Shown in pieces: positions 6,722-15,470 of a stretch of DNA of 64,000 nt (positions within the stretch are counted from its first letter, which is position 1; the number at the start of each line of letters is the position of its first letter). Below the pieces are notes generated by a model, which saw nothing but the letters and a program-made list of their open reading frames with translations, had not been told where the DNA came from and made no database searches. Location: NCBI GenBank assembly GCA_964470375.1, contig CAYYCP010000004.1, forward strand, positions 31,371 to 95,370. The letters run 5' to 3'. The DNA is from CAYNQK01 sp964470375. GTDB lineage: Bacteria; Spirochaetota; Spirochaetia; Treponematales; JBGSOB01. The position numbers and the translations under genes are program-made.

Positions 6722-7966
6722 ATGCGGAAAGAAAAAAGCATGCGCCTTTGTATATTCGTCGCCGCAGCCATCCTGGCGGCCGCGTACAGCCTGGCCGCCG
6801 ATGAGGCGGTTTTTAAGGAAGGCCAGCCTTCATGGACTTCCTGGCGCGGGCCAGGTGGGACAGGCATCAGTGCCGAAAAAGACTGGGTACCCCCGGCTTC
6901 CCTGGCCAGGGCCAAGCCTGTCTGGGTCTACAAGGCCGGAGCAGGCTACTCCGCGGCCTGTGTATACGGAGGGTACGTCTTTACGGTCGGCAAGTACTCC
7001 GACGAGGAGGAGACCCTGGTCTGCCTGGAGGCCTCTACGGGCAAGAAGGTCTGGACCTATACATACCCCAGTCGCGGCGTGGATTACGCGGGCAGCCGCT
7101 CCACGCCGGTCTACGATTCCGGCAGAATCTACGTCCTGAGCGTCGCGGGAACGGCCCACTGCGTGGACGCCCGCACGGGCAAGGGCGTCTGGAAATACGA
7201 CTTCGCCGCCCAAGCGGGGGCCAACGCGCCCTCCTGGGGCTTTTCATCGTCCTGCCTGATCGAGGGCGACCTGGCTGTCTTCAACGTCTGCCAATACGGG
7301 GCGGCATTAGACAAGGTCAGCGGGCGCCTGGCCTGGAAGAGCCCCCCGGACGATGCAGGCTATGCCAGCCCGGTCGCCTTCACATGGAAGGGCAAGCGCT
7401 GTCTGGCCGTTTTCGGCTCCAAGGAGCTGTATGCAGTCGAGGCCTCCACCGGCAAGAAGATCGCTTCGGTGTCATGGATCACGGATTACAATGTCAATGC
7501 CCTCGACCCCCTCGTCATCGGAGACGCCATCTTCGTCTCATCGGCCTATAACCGCGGGGCGGCCCTCTTCCGCCTGACTGACAAGGGCTTCAGCAAGGTC
7601 TGGGAGAACAAGAACCTCCTGGCGCATTTCTCATCGGCCATTCACCGCGACGGTTATATTTACGGCTCCTCAGGCTCACCGGGCTCAGGTTCATGGGTCT
7701 GCCTCTCCGTGAAGGACGGCTCCCTGGCCTGGAAATCCAGGTCCCAGGGAGTGGATAGCCTGATCATGGTGGGCGATTACCTCATCTCCGTCTGCGAGAC
7801 CGGGAAGCTCAGCGTCCTGGCCGCCGATACTTCCGCCTTCAAGGAGCTGATCGGCGTCAAGGACATAGCGACCCGTCTTGTATGGACAGGGCCGGTATTC
7901 GCAGGCGGGAAGATCTACATACGCTCGGATAACGGGGACCTGGCCTGCATCGATGCCTCGAAGTGA
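6722..7966 (+). CDS. Secreted PQQ-like beta-propeller protein 1
   Basis: 414 residues: signal peptide (cleavage about residue 26, after YSLAA), the N-terminal propeller motif SWRGPGGTGIS, then repeated blades with the pattern A-x-TGKK-VW (CLEASTGKKVWTYTYP, CVDARTGKGVWKYDF, AVEASTGKKIASVSW). These are the AxDxxTGxxxW repeats of the quinoprotein/BamB-like fold. Nothing indicates a real PQQ enzyme; a scaffold or binding role outside the membrane is likelier. It is the first gene of the long operon and its stop overlaps the next start (GTGA). The ATG at 6740, with GGAAAG upstream, is an alternative start; 6722 fits a leaderless mRNA. Confidence 0.8.
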   Translation: MRKEKSMRLCIFVAAAILAAAYSLAADEAVFKEGQPSWTSWRGPGGTGISAEKDWVPPASLARAKPVWVYKAGAGYSAACVYGGYVFTVGKYSDEEETLVCLEASTGKKVWTYTYPSRGVDYAGSRSTPVYDSGRIYVLSVAGTAHCVDARTGKGVWKYDFAAQAGANAPSWGFSSSCLIEGDLAVFNVCQYGAALDKVSGRLAWKSPPDDAGYASPVAFTWKGKRCLAVFGSKELYAVEASTGKKIASVSWITDYNVNALDPLVIGDAIFVSSAYNRGAALFRLTDKGFSKVWENKNLLAHFSSAIHRDGYIYGSSGSPGSGSWVCLSVKDGSLAWKSRSQGVDSLIMVGDYLISVCETGKLSVLAADTSAFKELIGVKDIATRLVWTGPVFAGGKIYIRSDNGDLACIDASK

Positions 7967-9396
7967 GGGAGAGTCGGTCCTTGGCCCTCGGGGGCCTGGT
8001 TGCCGCAGGGGGGCTGGCCGCCGTCCTGGGCGCCAAGGCCCTCATGCTCCCCCTCCCCACCATCAGCTCGCGGGAGCCGGGGGCGGATGGGGCTCCAGCC
8101 GAGCGTTCGCGCAAGGGTGCAGGGATAACATCCCCGAGAGCTATACAGACTTCTTTCATTGCATTTTCTCCTTCCGATGCTCAGCCCCTACCCGGGGAAT
8201 GGACCGGCTTCCGCGGGACGAATCGAGACGGCATCGCATCCGAAACTCCGACCCTCAGCGACCTGAGCGAGGGGAACGCACCTGTTTTATGGAAGGTGTC
8301 GCTGGGGGAGGGGCACGCCGGCCCGGCTGTCTGGGAGGGGAGGGTCTACGTTCTGGATTACCTGGAGCTAGAGAAAGCCGATGCCCTGCGCTGCTTCTCC
8401 CTCTCCGACGGTCGCGAGCTCTGGAGGCGCTCTTACCCCAATGACCTCAAGCGCAATCATGGTTTTTCGAGAACAGTGCCTGCGATCTCCGCCGGCCGAG
8501 TCCTGAGCCTAGGGCCGGCGGGCCAGGCTATGTGCGTGGACGGCCGCAGCGGGGAGCTGATTTGGTTCCGCGATGTGGTGGCGGAATATGAGGGCGCTCC
8601 GCCTCTCTGGTACTCAGGTCAGTGTCCCCTGGTGGACGGTGACACTGCCGTGATCGCAACGGCCGGACGGGCCCTCTTGGTCGGCATCGACATGGCTACG
8701 GGTAAGACCCTCTGGGAGAGCCCCAATCCGGATGGCTGGGCGATGTCGCACTCCTCGGTGATGCGATACGACTTGTCCGGGACGCCGGCTTACCTCTACG
8801 CAGCACTGGGCGGCCTGGCTTGCGTCTCGGCCGAGCCGGAGAGGGCCGGAGAGCTCCTTTTCAGTAACCATGAATGGCAAGTCCAGGTCATAGCCCCCTC
8901 GCCCATTCTCGCCGGCTCCGGGCGTCTCTTCCTCACAGCCGGCTACGGGGCAGGATCGGCCCTTTTTCGCATTGACCAATGGGGGGCCAGCCTGATCTGG
9001 GCCCGCGGCCCCTCCGAGGGCCTGGCTTGCGAACAACAAAGCCCCATATTCTATCGCGGCTGTCTCTACGGAGTCATGCCCAAGGACGCCGGGCAACTCA
9101 ATGGTCAGCTTGTCTGCCAGACCGCCGACGGTCGGATTCTCTGGTCGAGCGGTAAGGAGTCGCGCTTCGGCATAGGCCCCTACCTCCTGGCTGACGGAAA
9201 AATCTATGTTCTGGACGATGAGGGGGACCTGTACGCCATCGAGGCCGGCGATAGGGCTTACCGCCCCCTAGGCATGGCTTCGATCATGGGGGGACAGGGC
9301 GTGGACGCCTGGGCCCCCATGGCCCTGGCCGGCACGCGTCTCCTCCTCAGGGATTCGCGGACGATGTTCTGCGTGGAGTTGGGAGAAGATGATTGA
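7963..9396 (+). CDS. Membrane-anchored PQQ-like beta-propeller protein 2
   Basis: 477 residues. An N-terminal hydrophobic helix (about 8-30) probably anchors it; a low-complexity linker leads to the propeller, which opens with WTGFRGTNRDGIAS and has blades such as SLSDGRELWRRSY, VDGRSGELIWFR and IDMATGKTLWES. It is paralogous to the genes at 6722, 11470 and 16857. The GTG start shares GTGA with the preceding stop. Its last blade region ends in CVELGEDD. No catalytic residues are recognisable. It probably acts on the outer face of the inner membrane with the ferredoxins encoded next to it; this is inferred from the operon. Confidence 0.75.
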   Translation: MRESRSLALGGLVAAGGLAAVLGAKALMLPLPTISSREPGADGAPAERSRKGAGITSPRAIQTSFIAFSPSDAQPLPGEWTGFRGTNRDGIASETPTLSDLSEGNAPVLWKVSLGEGHAGPAVWEGRVYVLDYLELEKADALRCFSLSDGRELWRRSYPNDLKRNHGFSRTVPAISAGRVLSLGPAGQAMCVDGRSGELIWFRDVVAEYEGAPPLWYSGQCPLVDGDTAVIATAGRALLVGIDMATGKTLWESPNPDGWAMSHSSVMRYDLSGTPAYLYAALGGLACVSAEPERAGELLFSNHEWQVQVIAPSPILAGSGRLFLTAGYGAGSALFRIDQWGASLIWARGPSEGLACEQQSPIFYRGCLYGVMPKDAGQLNGQLVCQTADGRILWSSGKESRFGIGPYLLADGKIYVLDDEGDLYAIEAGDRAYRPLGMASIMGGQGVDAWAPMALAGTRLLLRDSRTMFCVELGEDD

Positions 9397-9631
9397 GTCA
9401 CCTCCCTCGGGTGAGGGAATGGACAGGCGCGGATTCCTCAAGCTGGCCCTGCGCTGCCTGGCCCTGGCGGGCCTTGCCTACCTTGGGCTCAGGAGCCTGG
9501 GACAAGGCGGGGCGGCCAAGGCCCGCAGCGCTGACAGCTGCGAGGGCGATGGTCTCTGCCCGTGCTGCCCCGGCTTGCAGGGCTGCGCCCATCCCCAGGC
9601 CCTGGCCTATGCCAGGGGAAAGAAGCCTTGA
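9389..9631 (+). CDS. Small Tat-type Cys-rich protein
   Basis: 80 residues. A twin-arginine-like signal, DRRGFLKLALRCLALAGLAY, is followed by a short tail with six Cys (SCEGDGLCPCCPGLQGCAHP and one in the helix region). The start may be the ATG at 9389 (GGAG 4 bases upstream) or the ATG at 9419 (MDRRGF, with GAGGG upstream). A Tat signal implies export after folding or cofactor binding, so the Cys cluster could hold a metal or Fe-S centre. It overlaps both the propeller gene before it and the ferredoxin after it. No family was recognised. Confidence 0.6.
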   Translation: MIESPPSGEGMDRRGFLKLALRCLALAGLAYLGLRSLGQGGAAKARSADSCEGDGLCPCCPGLQGCAHPQALAYARGKKP

Positions 9632-10209
9632 TGGGCGGGAAGGGGACTATGACGAGGAGGGAGTTCCTCAAACGCGGGATGGGCTTTCTTTTGGGTGCCG
9701 GCGCGGCAGCCGCGGGAGGTGGGGCCGTCATCCGCAGCCTGGTACGAGGGAACAGTACGGACACTGTGTGGCAGATCGATCCATACGTCTGCGTGCACTG
9801 CGGTAGCTGTGCCAATACCTGTGTGCTCAAGCCTTCGGCGGTGAAGGCCGTGCATGCCTTCGATGTCTGCGGATACTGCGACCTCTGCTCGGGCTATCTG
9901 CGCCAGGGGGCCAGGCGCCTGGATACGGGGGCGGAAAGCCAAATCTGCCCGACTGGGGCGATAAAGCGGACATATATTGAGGATCCCTATTTCGAGTACA
10001 GGGTGGATGAGGACCTATGCATCGGCTGCTCCAATTGCGCGCGCGCCTGTAGGGCTTTCGGCAACGGCTCCCTCTTCGTGCAGATACGCCACGACCGCTG
10101 TCTCTCCTGCAACGAGTGCGCTTGCGCCAGGGCATGCCCGGCTGGGGCCATCAAGCGCGTCCCCCGCTCCTCGCCCTACATTCTCAAGGGAGGCCGGGCC
10201 GATGCCTAG
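9631..10209 (+). CDS. Tat-exported 4Fe-4S polyferredoxin (NapG/NrfC-like)
   Basis: 192 residues: a twin-arginine signal (TRREFLKRGMGFLLGAGA) and four ferredoxin-type clusters, CVHCGSCANTC, CGYCDLC with CPTGAIK, CIGCSNCARACRA, and CLSCNECACARACPAGAIK. This arrangement resembles NapG and related electron-transfer proteins that sit on the periplasmic side and partner a NapH-type membrane protein, and such a protein is encoded next. The ATG at 9631 overlaps the previous stop (TGATG); an ATG at 9649 (MTRREF) is equally possible. It probably passes electrons between the membrane ferredoxin and an unknown periplasmic acceptor. Confidence 0.85.
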   Translation: MGGKGTMTRREFLKRGMGFLLGAGAAAAGGGAVIRSLVRGNSTDTVWQIDPYVCVHCGSCANTCVLKPSAVKAVHAFDVCGYCDLCSGYLRQGARRLDTGAESQICPTGAIKRTYIEDPYFEYRVDEDLCIGCSNCARACRAFGNGSLFVQIRHDRCLSCNECACARACPAGAIKRVPRSSPYILKGGRADA

Positions 10210-11470
10210 AAGGATCCTGGCGGCCCTGGCCTTCTATTTGGCCCTGGCCATCCTGCCCGCCCAGGACCGCTTTCCGAGGCCCGATTTCCGCTCCGGCTAC
10301 ACCGAGCCCGAGATCAGCCAGCCGGCCCCGCGGGGATGGGTCTGGCAGGCCGTGGATATAGCAGTGCTATTAGTTTGTCTGACCGCCTCGGCTCTGGCTC
10401 TCTATCGCTTCCGCAGCCGCCTCCTTCTGGCTTGCGTCGCTGCTCTCTCCACAGCCTATTTCGGTTTCATGAGGCGGGGCTGCCTATGCCCAGTGGGCAG
10501 TGTCCAAAACCTGGCTGCGGCCCTCCTCGGCGGAGGGCAGGGAGCTGGTATCCATGCTGCCCTTCTCTTCATCCTTCCCTTAGCTGCCAGCCTCCTCCTG
10601 GGCAGGGTCTACTGTGGAGGGGTATGCCCCTTCGGCGCTGTCCAGGACTTCCTCCTGGTGAAGCCCCTGCGGCCGCCCCGGGCCCTCGACCAGACCCTTT
10701 CCCTTGTCCCAGGTCTCTTTTTGGGCCTGGCCGTCCTGGGCGCCGCGACAGGCACGGGCTTCCTCATTTGCCGCCTGGATCCCTTCGTCGGCCTCTTCCG
10801 CTTCTCCTTCACATCCATCGGCCTGGCCATGAGCGTCGTAGTAGGCATCCTATCGGTCTTCATCGCCCGGCCCTATTGTCGCTGGCTTTGCCCCTATGGC
10901 GCCCTCCACGCCCTGGCCGCCCGCCTCTCCCTCAGGCATATCCAGGTGAGCCCCGCCGATTGCGTCGAGTGCCGTCTCTGCGAAACATCCTGTCCCCAGG
11001 ACGCCATTCGACCGCCCGGAAAGGAGCCCAGGTCAGGGGAGAGAGCGGAGGCGCGGAGGCGCATGGAGAGGCACATCGCTTTCCTGGCGCTCTACGTGGC
11101 GGGAGGCGTAGCCCTGGGGCTGATGGCCCGATCTCTCCTCCGGGCGCTCCATCCAGCCATAGCACTCGAGAGGGCCTTAGCATCCGAGAGCAGCCTGGAG
11201 CGCGGATCAAGCCTGGCCACGGCCACCTTCCTGGCTTCTGGGAAGAGTATAGAGGCCATGGCAGAAGAGGCTGCCGCAGCACGTCGACACATCGACATAG
11301 GTATGCTCCTCTACGGGGCATTCGCCGGCCTCCTGGCCTGGGCCGCCATCGCCAAGGCCATGAAGCACAAGCGGAAACCCGGTTATGACGTGGATCCCTG
11401 GCGCTGTGTGTCCTGCGGTCGCTGCCTCTCCACCTGTCCAGTGGGACGCCGTGGAAGGGGAGGGCCCTGA
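10202..11470 (+). CDS. NapH/YccM-like membrane 4Fe-4S protein
   Basis: 422 residues. The N-terminal hydrophobic segment is followed by several membrane helices with the motifs RGCLCPVGS, YCGGVCPFGA and YCRWLCPYGAL (CxxxCP type, as in NapH, NosR and RdxA/YccM). Next come a soluble 2[4Fe-4S]-like segment, CVECRLCETSCPQDAI, further helices, and a C-terminal CVSCGRCLSTCPVG. NapH-type proteins move electrons across or out of the membrane, classically from quinol. Here a NADH-oxidising module is encoded downstream. The ATG at 10202 overlaps the polyferredoxin stop by 8 bases and is preferred over the longer open frame, which overlaps the ferredoxin gene out of frame. Confidence 0.85.
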   Translation: MPRRILAALAFYLALAILPAQDRFPRPDFRSGYTEPEISQPAPRGWVWQAVDIAVLLVCLTASALALYRFRSRLLLACVAALSTAYFGFMRRGCLCPVGSVQNLAAALLGGGQGAGIHAALLFILPLAASLLLGRVYCGGVCPFGAVQDFLLVKPLRPPRALDQTLSLVPGLFLGLAVLGAATGTGFLICRLDPFVGLFRFSFTSIGLAMSVVVGILSVFIARPYCRWLCPYGALHALAARLSLRHIQVSPADCVECRLCETSCPQDAIRPPGKEPRSGERAEARRRMERHIAFLALYVAGGVALGLMARSLLRALHPAIALERALASESSLERGSSLATATFLASGKSIEAMAEEAAAARRHIDIGMLLYGAFAGLLAWAAIAKAMKHKRKPGYDVDPWRCVSCGRCLSTCPVGRRGRGGP

Positions 11471-13140
11471 TGGCGCGAAAAAAAATGACTCTGGAAGGCT
11501 TGGCGCGCGGGTTCAAAGCAGCCGGGCTGGCCCTCTCAGTGGCGGCCGCCTCTCTCGGCCTCAGCCTTTGTGTCAACGCTATCATCATGGCTTCCTCCCC
11601 ACCTCTGGAATCGCCGGCCTTAAAGGCGGCCCGCGAGCGCCTGGAAGCCGGCCCTGATGACGAGGAGCTCCTTAACGACCTGAGGGCCCTGGACCTCATA
11701 GCCCGCGGAGCCTTCTTCACGTCGCGCCGTCTCACGGATCTCCTCACCCTGGCCTTCCTGGCAGCCCTGGGCCTAGCCCTAGCAGCCTTTAAGGGCCGCG
11801 TCCTCCTCCTCAAGCGCCTGGCCGATCCCAACCTGGTAGGGGCCCCGCCACGCGACCATCGGGATCTCTCAGGGGGCATCCGCATCGGCCTCATCTCCGG
11901 TGCCGCCCTAGTCGCCCTGGCTTCATTCTTCGTTTCACGCGACGTCCGCGCGGATTACCGGTGTCTTGTCAATGCCCTTGGCCTGGGAGCCTATCCCTCG
12001 CGCGCGCGCTACCAGGCCGAATGGCCCCAGCTGAGGGGGGCTAGGGCAGGCCTGGCCGAGGCTGAGGACGCCCAGCCCGAGGCCTACAGAGTGGCTTTCC
12101 GCGCTCAGATCGACCTCCCGGGCAACAATTCGCCCGTGGTATGGGGGAAGAGGGTTTACTTGAGCGGTGGCAATAAAGACGATCAGGCCGTCTACGCCTT
12201 CGACGCTTTGAATGGACGGCGACTCTGGAAGACGAGCCTGGCCTCGGCCCTCGGACGCCGGCCCTATATGCCCGAGACAGATCCGGCCGCCGGGCCATGC
12301 GCCCCCAGCGTGGCTTGCGATGGACAACGGGTCTACGCCATGTTCGCCTCAGGCCATCTTCTGGCCCTTCGCGCAGGCGATGGGAAGCCCCTCTGGCACA
12401 AGGATTTCGGCCTTCCCGATAACTCCTACGGCATCGCCTCATCTCCGGTCATGTCAGCGGACCTAGTCATCATCCAATTCGACCAGGCCGACCGGAGCCT
12501 CCTGGCCGCCTTCCAGGGCTCCAGTGGAAGGCTCGTCTGGGAGGCCGAGCGCGACCTGGAGCCCTCCTGGGCCAGCCCCATCGTCGTGCGACGTGGCTCA
12601 TCTGAAAGGCTCATCGTAGTGGGCAACCCGGCCGTGGAGGAGCGCGACGCCGGAAATGGCAGGCTCATCTGGTCCCTGAACTGCATGCGCGGGGAGACCG
12701 CCCCGTCGGCGGCCTATGGAGAGGGGAGGGTCTACGCCGTCACGGCCTTAGCCGGCCTGGTGGCTATCTCCGCTGAGGGACGCGAGCTTTGGCGCGGTTA
12801 CGATGACCTGCCCGACGTAGCCAGCCCCCTGTGCGCGGGTGCGCGGCTCTATACCGTTTCCTCCTACGGCTTCCTGAGCTGCCTCGACTCGGCCAGCGGC
12901 TCCTTGCTTTGGTCCCTGGACCTGGGTGCCGAGGTGAATGCATCGCCCATAATGTCCGGGAACAGAGTCTTCCTGCCCGACATGTCCGGGCGCCTGCTCT
13001 GGTGGGAGGACTCAGCCGACACGCCTGAGCTCGCGTCCATGGATCTGGGAGGGCAGTTCAGGGCCAGCCCGGCTTGGGCGAGCGGGCGCCTATACCTGCG
13101 CTCGCCCGGTGAACTTATCTGCTTAGAGGGAGAAAAATGA
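11470..13140 (+). CDS. Membrane PQQ-like beta-propeller protein 3
   Basis: 556 residues. It differs from its paralogues in having three N-terminal transmembrane helices (about residues 17-37, 93-110, 140-158) before the propeller. The propeller starts near YQAEWPQLRGARAGLAE and has blades AFDALNGRRLWKTS, ALRAGDGKPLWHKD, AISAEGRELWRGYD and CLDSASGSLLWSLD. The start is ATG 11470 within TGATG, overlapping the NapH-like stop. It sits between the membrane ferredoxin and the NuoEF fusion, so it may assemble the relay at the membrane; that role is inferred. Confidence 0.75.
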   Translation: MARKKMTLEGLARGFKAAGLALSVAAASLGLSLCVNAIIMASSPPLESPALKAARERLEAGPDDEELLNDLRALDLIARGAFFTSRRLTDLLTLAFLAALGLALAAFKGRVLLLKRLADPNLVGAPPRDHRDLSGGIRIGLISGAALVALASFFVSRDVRADYRCLVNALGLGAYPSRARYQAEWPQLRGARAGLAEAEDAQPEAYRVAFRAQIDLPGNNSPVVWGKRVYLSGGNKDDQAVYAFDALNGRRLWKTSLASALGRRPYMPETDPAAGPCAPSVACDGQRVYAMFASGHLLALRAGDGKPLWHKDFGLPDNSYGIASSPVMSADLVIIQFDQADRSLLAAFQGSSGRLVWEAERDLEPSWASPIVVRRGSSERLIVVGNPAVEERDAGNGRLIWSLNCMRGETAPSAAYGEGRVYAVTALAGLVAISAEGRELWRGYDDLPDVASPLCAGARLYTVSSYGFLSCLDSASGSLLWSLDLGAEVNASPIMSGNRVFLPDMSGRLLWWEDSADTPELASMDLGGQFRASPAWASGRLYLRSPGELICLEGEK

Positions 13141-15470
13141 AGCGTTCCGGCCGAGAGCTCCTCATCGACGAGCTGATCTTGGCCCAGGCCGAGGAGGGCT
13201 GGCTCTCGCCCTCCGCCCTGGAAGCGGCCGCCCGTGATGCCGGTATTTCGGTGGAGGAGGCCGAGGGTGTGGCCAGCTTCTATTCCGGCTTTACCTTCGA
13301 GCCACGTGGTCGCCACCTCGTGTCCGTCTGCGTGGGCACGGCCTGCCACGTCAAGGGCGCCCTGGAAGTATACCAGGCCTTCTGCGAAGCCCTGGGCATT
13401 GAGGAGGGCCGCTCCACAGACGCGGACATGGCTTTCAGCGTGGAGAAGGTCGCCTGTCTGGGCTGCTGCATGCTGGCTCCGGCCGTACGCGTTGACGATG
13501 AGATCAAGGCATTCGTGGGGCCCGCCGATGTGGGCCGCATAATCGAGGAGGCCTTGGAGGGTGAGTCCCGGGCCGCCAAGCTTTCAATCCACCCTTCGAG
13601 CGCCAAGGGCAGGGGCCAGCTGCGTCTCTGCGATTGCTCCTCCTGCGCCGCCTCGGGGGCCCTGGAGTTGGCCCGCGAGCTCGCGGCCGAAGCGAGAGCC
13701 CTCGGCCGGGGCGGCCCGGATATTAAGCGGGTCTCCTGCGCCGGCGCCTCCTTCGCTGCCCCCCTTCTTCACGTCATCGATCCGCGAGGGGCTTCCTTTG
13801 TCTATGGCCGGGTGGACCCCGGCCAAGCCCGGGCGATCCTACGGAGGCACTTCAAACCAGAGGGACTCGGGAGCGCGGCCGGGCTCGGGTATATCCTGCG
13901 TACTCTTGCAGGATCCATCCTGGAAGGGGATGAGGGCGGTCAGGGCAGGGCCGTCGAATTGGACAACGCCGATGTCCTGGCCTACCTTAAGGGGCAAAAA
14001 CGCTTTTCCTTGGAGGGGGCCGGGAACTACTCCCCCCTGGACCTGCGCGGTTACATAGAATGCGGGGGCATGGCCGGGCTGGATAAGGCCCTCAATACGG
14101 GGCGGGCGCGCATAAGGGAGTTGATCCAGGAGGCCGGCCTGCGCGGCCGGGGCGGGGCGGGCTTCCCCACCGGCATAAAGTGGAACGCGGTGGCTGAGGC
14201 CCTGGAGAGCGCCCGTCGCAGCGATCCCTCGGCGGCGGGCTACGTGATTTGCAACGCCGACGAGGGCGACCCAGGCGCCTTCATGGACCGCATGATACTG
14301 GAGGCCCATCCATTCCGTGTGCTTGAAGGCATGATCATAGCCGCCTTGGCCACCGGGGCCAGGGTCGGCATCATCTATGTGCGCGCCGAGTATCCCCTGG
14401 CGCTCGAGCGCGTGGAGGCAGCCATCGCCATCCTCGAGGAGGAGGGCTACCTGGGCCCGAGCGTGATAGGCCGGGGGCCCTCCTTCACCGTTGAGACCGC
14501 CCGCGGCGCGGGGGCCTTCGTCTGTGGCGAGGAGACGGCCCTGATCGAGGCCCTGGAGGGGAGACGGGGCATGCCCCGTCGGCGGCCGCCCTTCCCCTCG
14601 GAGAAGGGTTTCCGCGGCCAACCCAGCCTTGTCAACAATGTGGAGACCTACGCCCTGGTCCCGATTATTCTGAGTAGGGGGCCCCAGGACTTCGCCTGCC
14701 TGGGAGCTGCCGGGGGCAGCGGCACCAAGGCCTTCGCCCTGGCCGGTAAGATACGCCGCGGCGGCCTTTTGGAAGTTCCCCTGGGCACAAGCCTTCGGGA
14801 GATCCTGGAGGGGTATGGGGGAGGAACCCAGGGCGGCCGGGCCATGAAGGCCGTTCAGATAGGTGGGCCATCGGGAGGCTGCCTGCCAGCATCTGCATTC
14901 GATGTACCGATAGACTATGAGAGTCTGCGCGACAAGGGAGCTATGATGGGCTCGGGGGGCCTGGTGGCCCTGGACCTGGACGACTGCATGGTGGATATCG
15001 CTGCTTTTTTCGTAGACTTCCTGGCCGGCGAGTCCTGCGGCCGCTGCAGCCCCTGCCGCGCCGGTCTGCCTGCCCTGAAAGCCCTTCTGGACGGATTGCG
15101 GGCGGGCCGAGCCGGAAGCGGGGTATTGGAGGACATCGAGGCCCTATGCCATGACATCGGCGCAGGCAGCCTATGCGGCTTCGGCCGGAACGCCCCCAAT
15201 CCAGTGCTCTCGTCCCTGACGGAATTCCGCGGGGAGTGGGAGGCCCATGCGGCCGGGTATTGCCCGGCCGGGCGCTGCCGGGAGCTCTTCGCCTACTATG
15301 TCGATGCCGAGGCCTGCATAGGCTGCACGCGCTGCCATCAGGCATGCCCCCACGAGGCCATCGCCTTCGTGCCCCACGAGGTAGCCTGCATCGACCGGGA
15401 AAAGTGCGATCGTTGCGGCCTGTGCGTACGGGCCTGCCCGCGCGGGGCGATAAAGGTAGGCCACAGGTGA
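13137..15470 (+). CDS. NADH-oxidising NuoE-NuoF fusion with C-terminal ferredoxin domain
   Basis: 777 residues. Residues 1-145 are NuoE-like with a [2Fe-2S] site (CVGTACH and CLGCCMLAP). About 150-245 is a second thioredoxin-like domain (LCDCSSCAAS, VSCAGASF) as in HydB/HoxF-type subunits. About 280-700 is NuoF: NADH/FMN motifs GLRGRGGAGFPTGIKW and NADEGDPGAFMDR, GAGAFVCGEETAL, and the 4Fe-4S ligands SCGRCSPCRAG with a later GSLCGFG. The last 60 residues hold two [4Fe-4S] motifs (CIGCTRCHQACPHEAI, CDRCGLCVRACPRGAI). It should take electrons from NADH to Fe-S carriers. No hydrogenase or formate dehydrogenase subunit is encoded nearby. Confidence 0.9.
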   Translation: MKRSGRELLIDELILAQAEEGWLSPSALEAAARDAGISVEEAEGVASFYSGFTFEPRGRHLVSVCVGTACHVKGALEVYQAFCEALGIEEGRSTDADMAFSVEKVACLGCCMLAPAVRVDDEIKAFVGPADVGRIIEEALEGESRAAKLSIHPSSAKGRGQLRLCDCSSCAASGALELARELAAEARALGRGGPDIKRVSCAGASFAAPLLHVIDPRGASFVYGRVDPGQARAILRRHFKPEGLGSAAGLGYILRTLAGSILEGDEGGQGRAVELDNADVLAYLKGQKRFSLEGAGNYSPLDLRGYIECGGMAGLDKALNTGRARIRELIQEAGLRGRGGAGFPTGIKWNAVAEALESARRSDPSAAGYVICNADEGDPGAFMDRMILEAHPFRVLEGMIIAALATGARVGIIYVRAEYPLALERVEAAIAILEEEGYLGPSVIGRGPSFTVETARGAGAFVCGEETALIEALEGRRGMPRRRPPFPSEKGFRGQPSLVNNVETYALVPIILSRGPQDFACLGAAGGSGTKAFALAGKIRRGGLLEVPLGTSLREILEGYGGGTQGGRAMKAVQIGGPSGGCLPASAFDVPIDYESLRDKGAMMGSGGLVALDLDDCMVDIAAFFVDFLAGESCGRCSPCRAGLPALKALLDGLRAGRAGSGVLEDIEALCHDIGAGSLCGFGRNAPNPVLSSLTEFRGEWEAHAAGYCPAGRCRELFAYYVDAEACIGCTRCHQACPHEAIAFVPHEVACIDREKCDRCGLCVRACPRGAIKVGHR

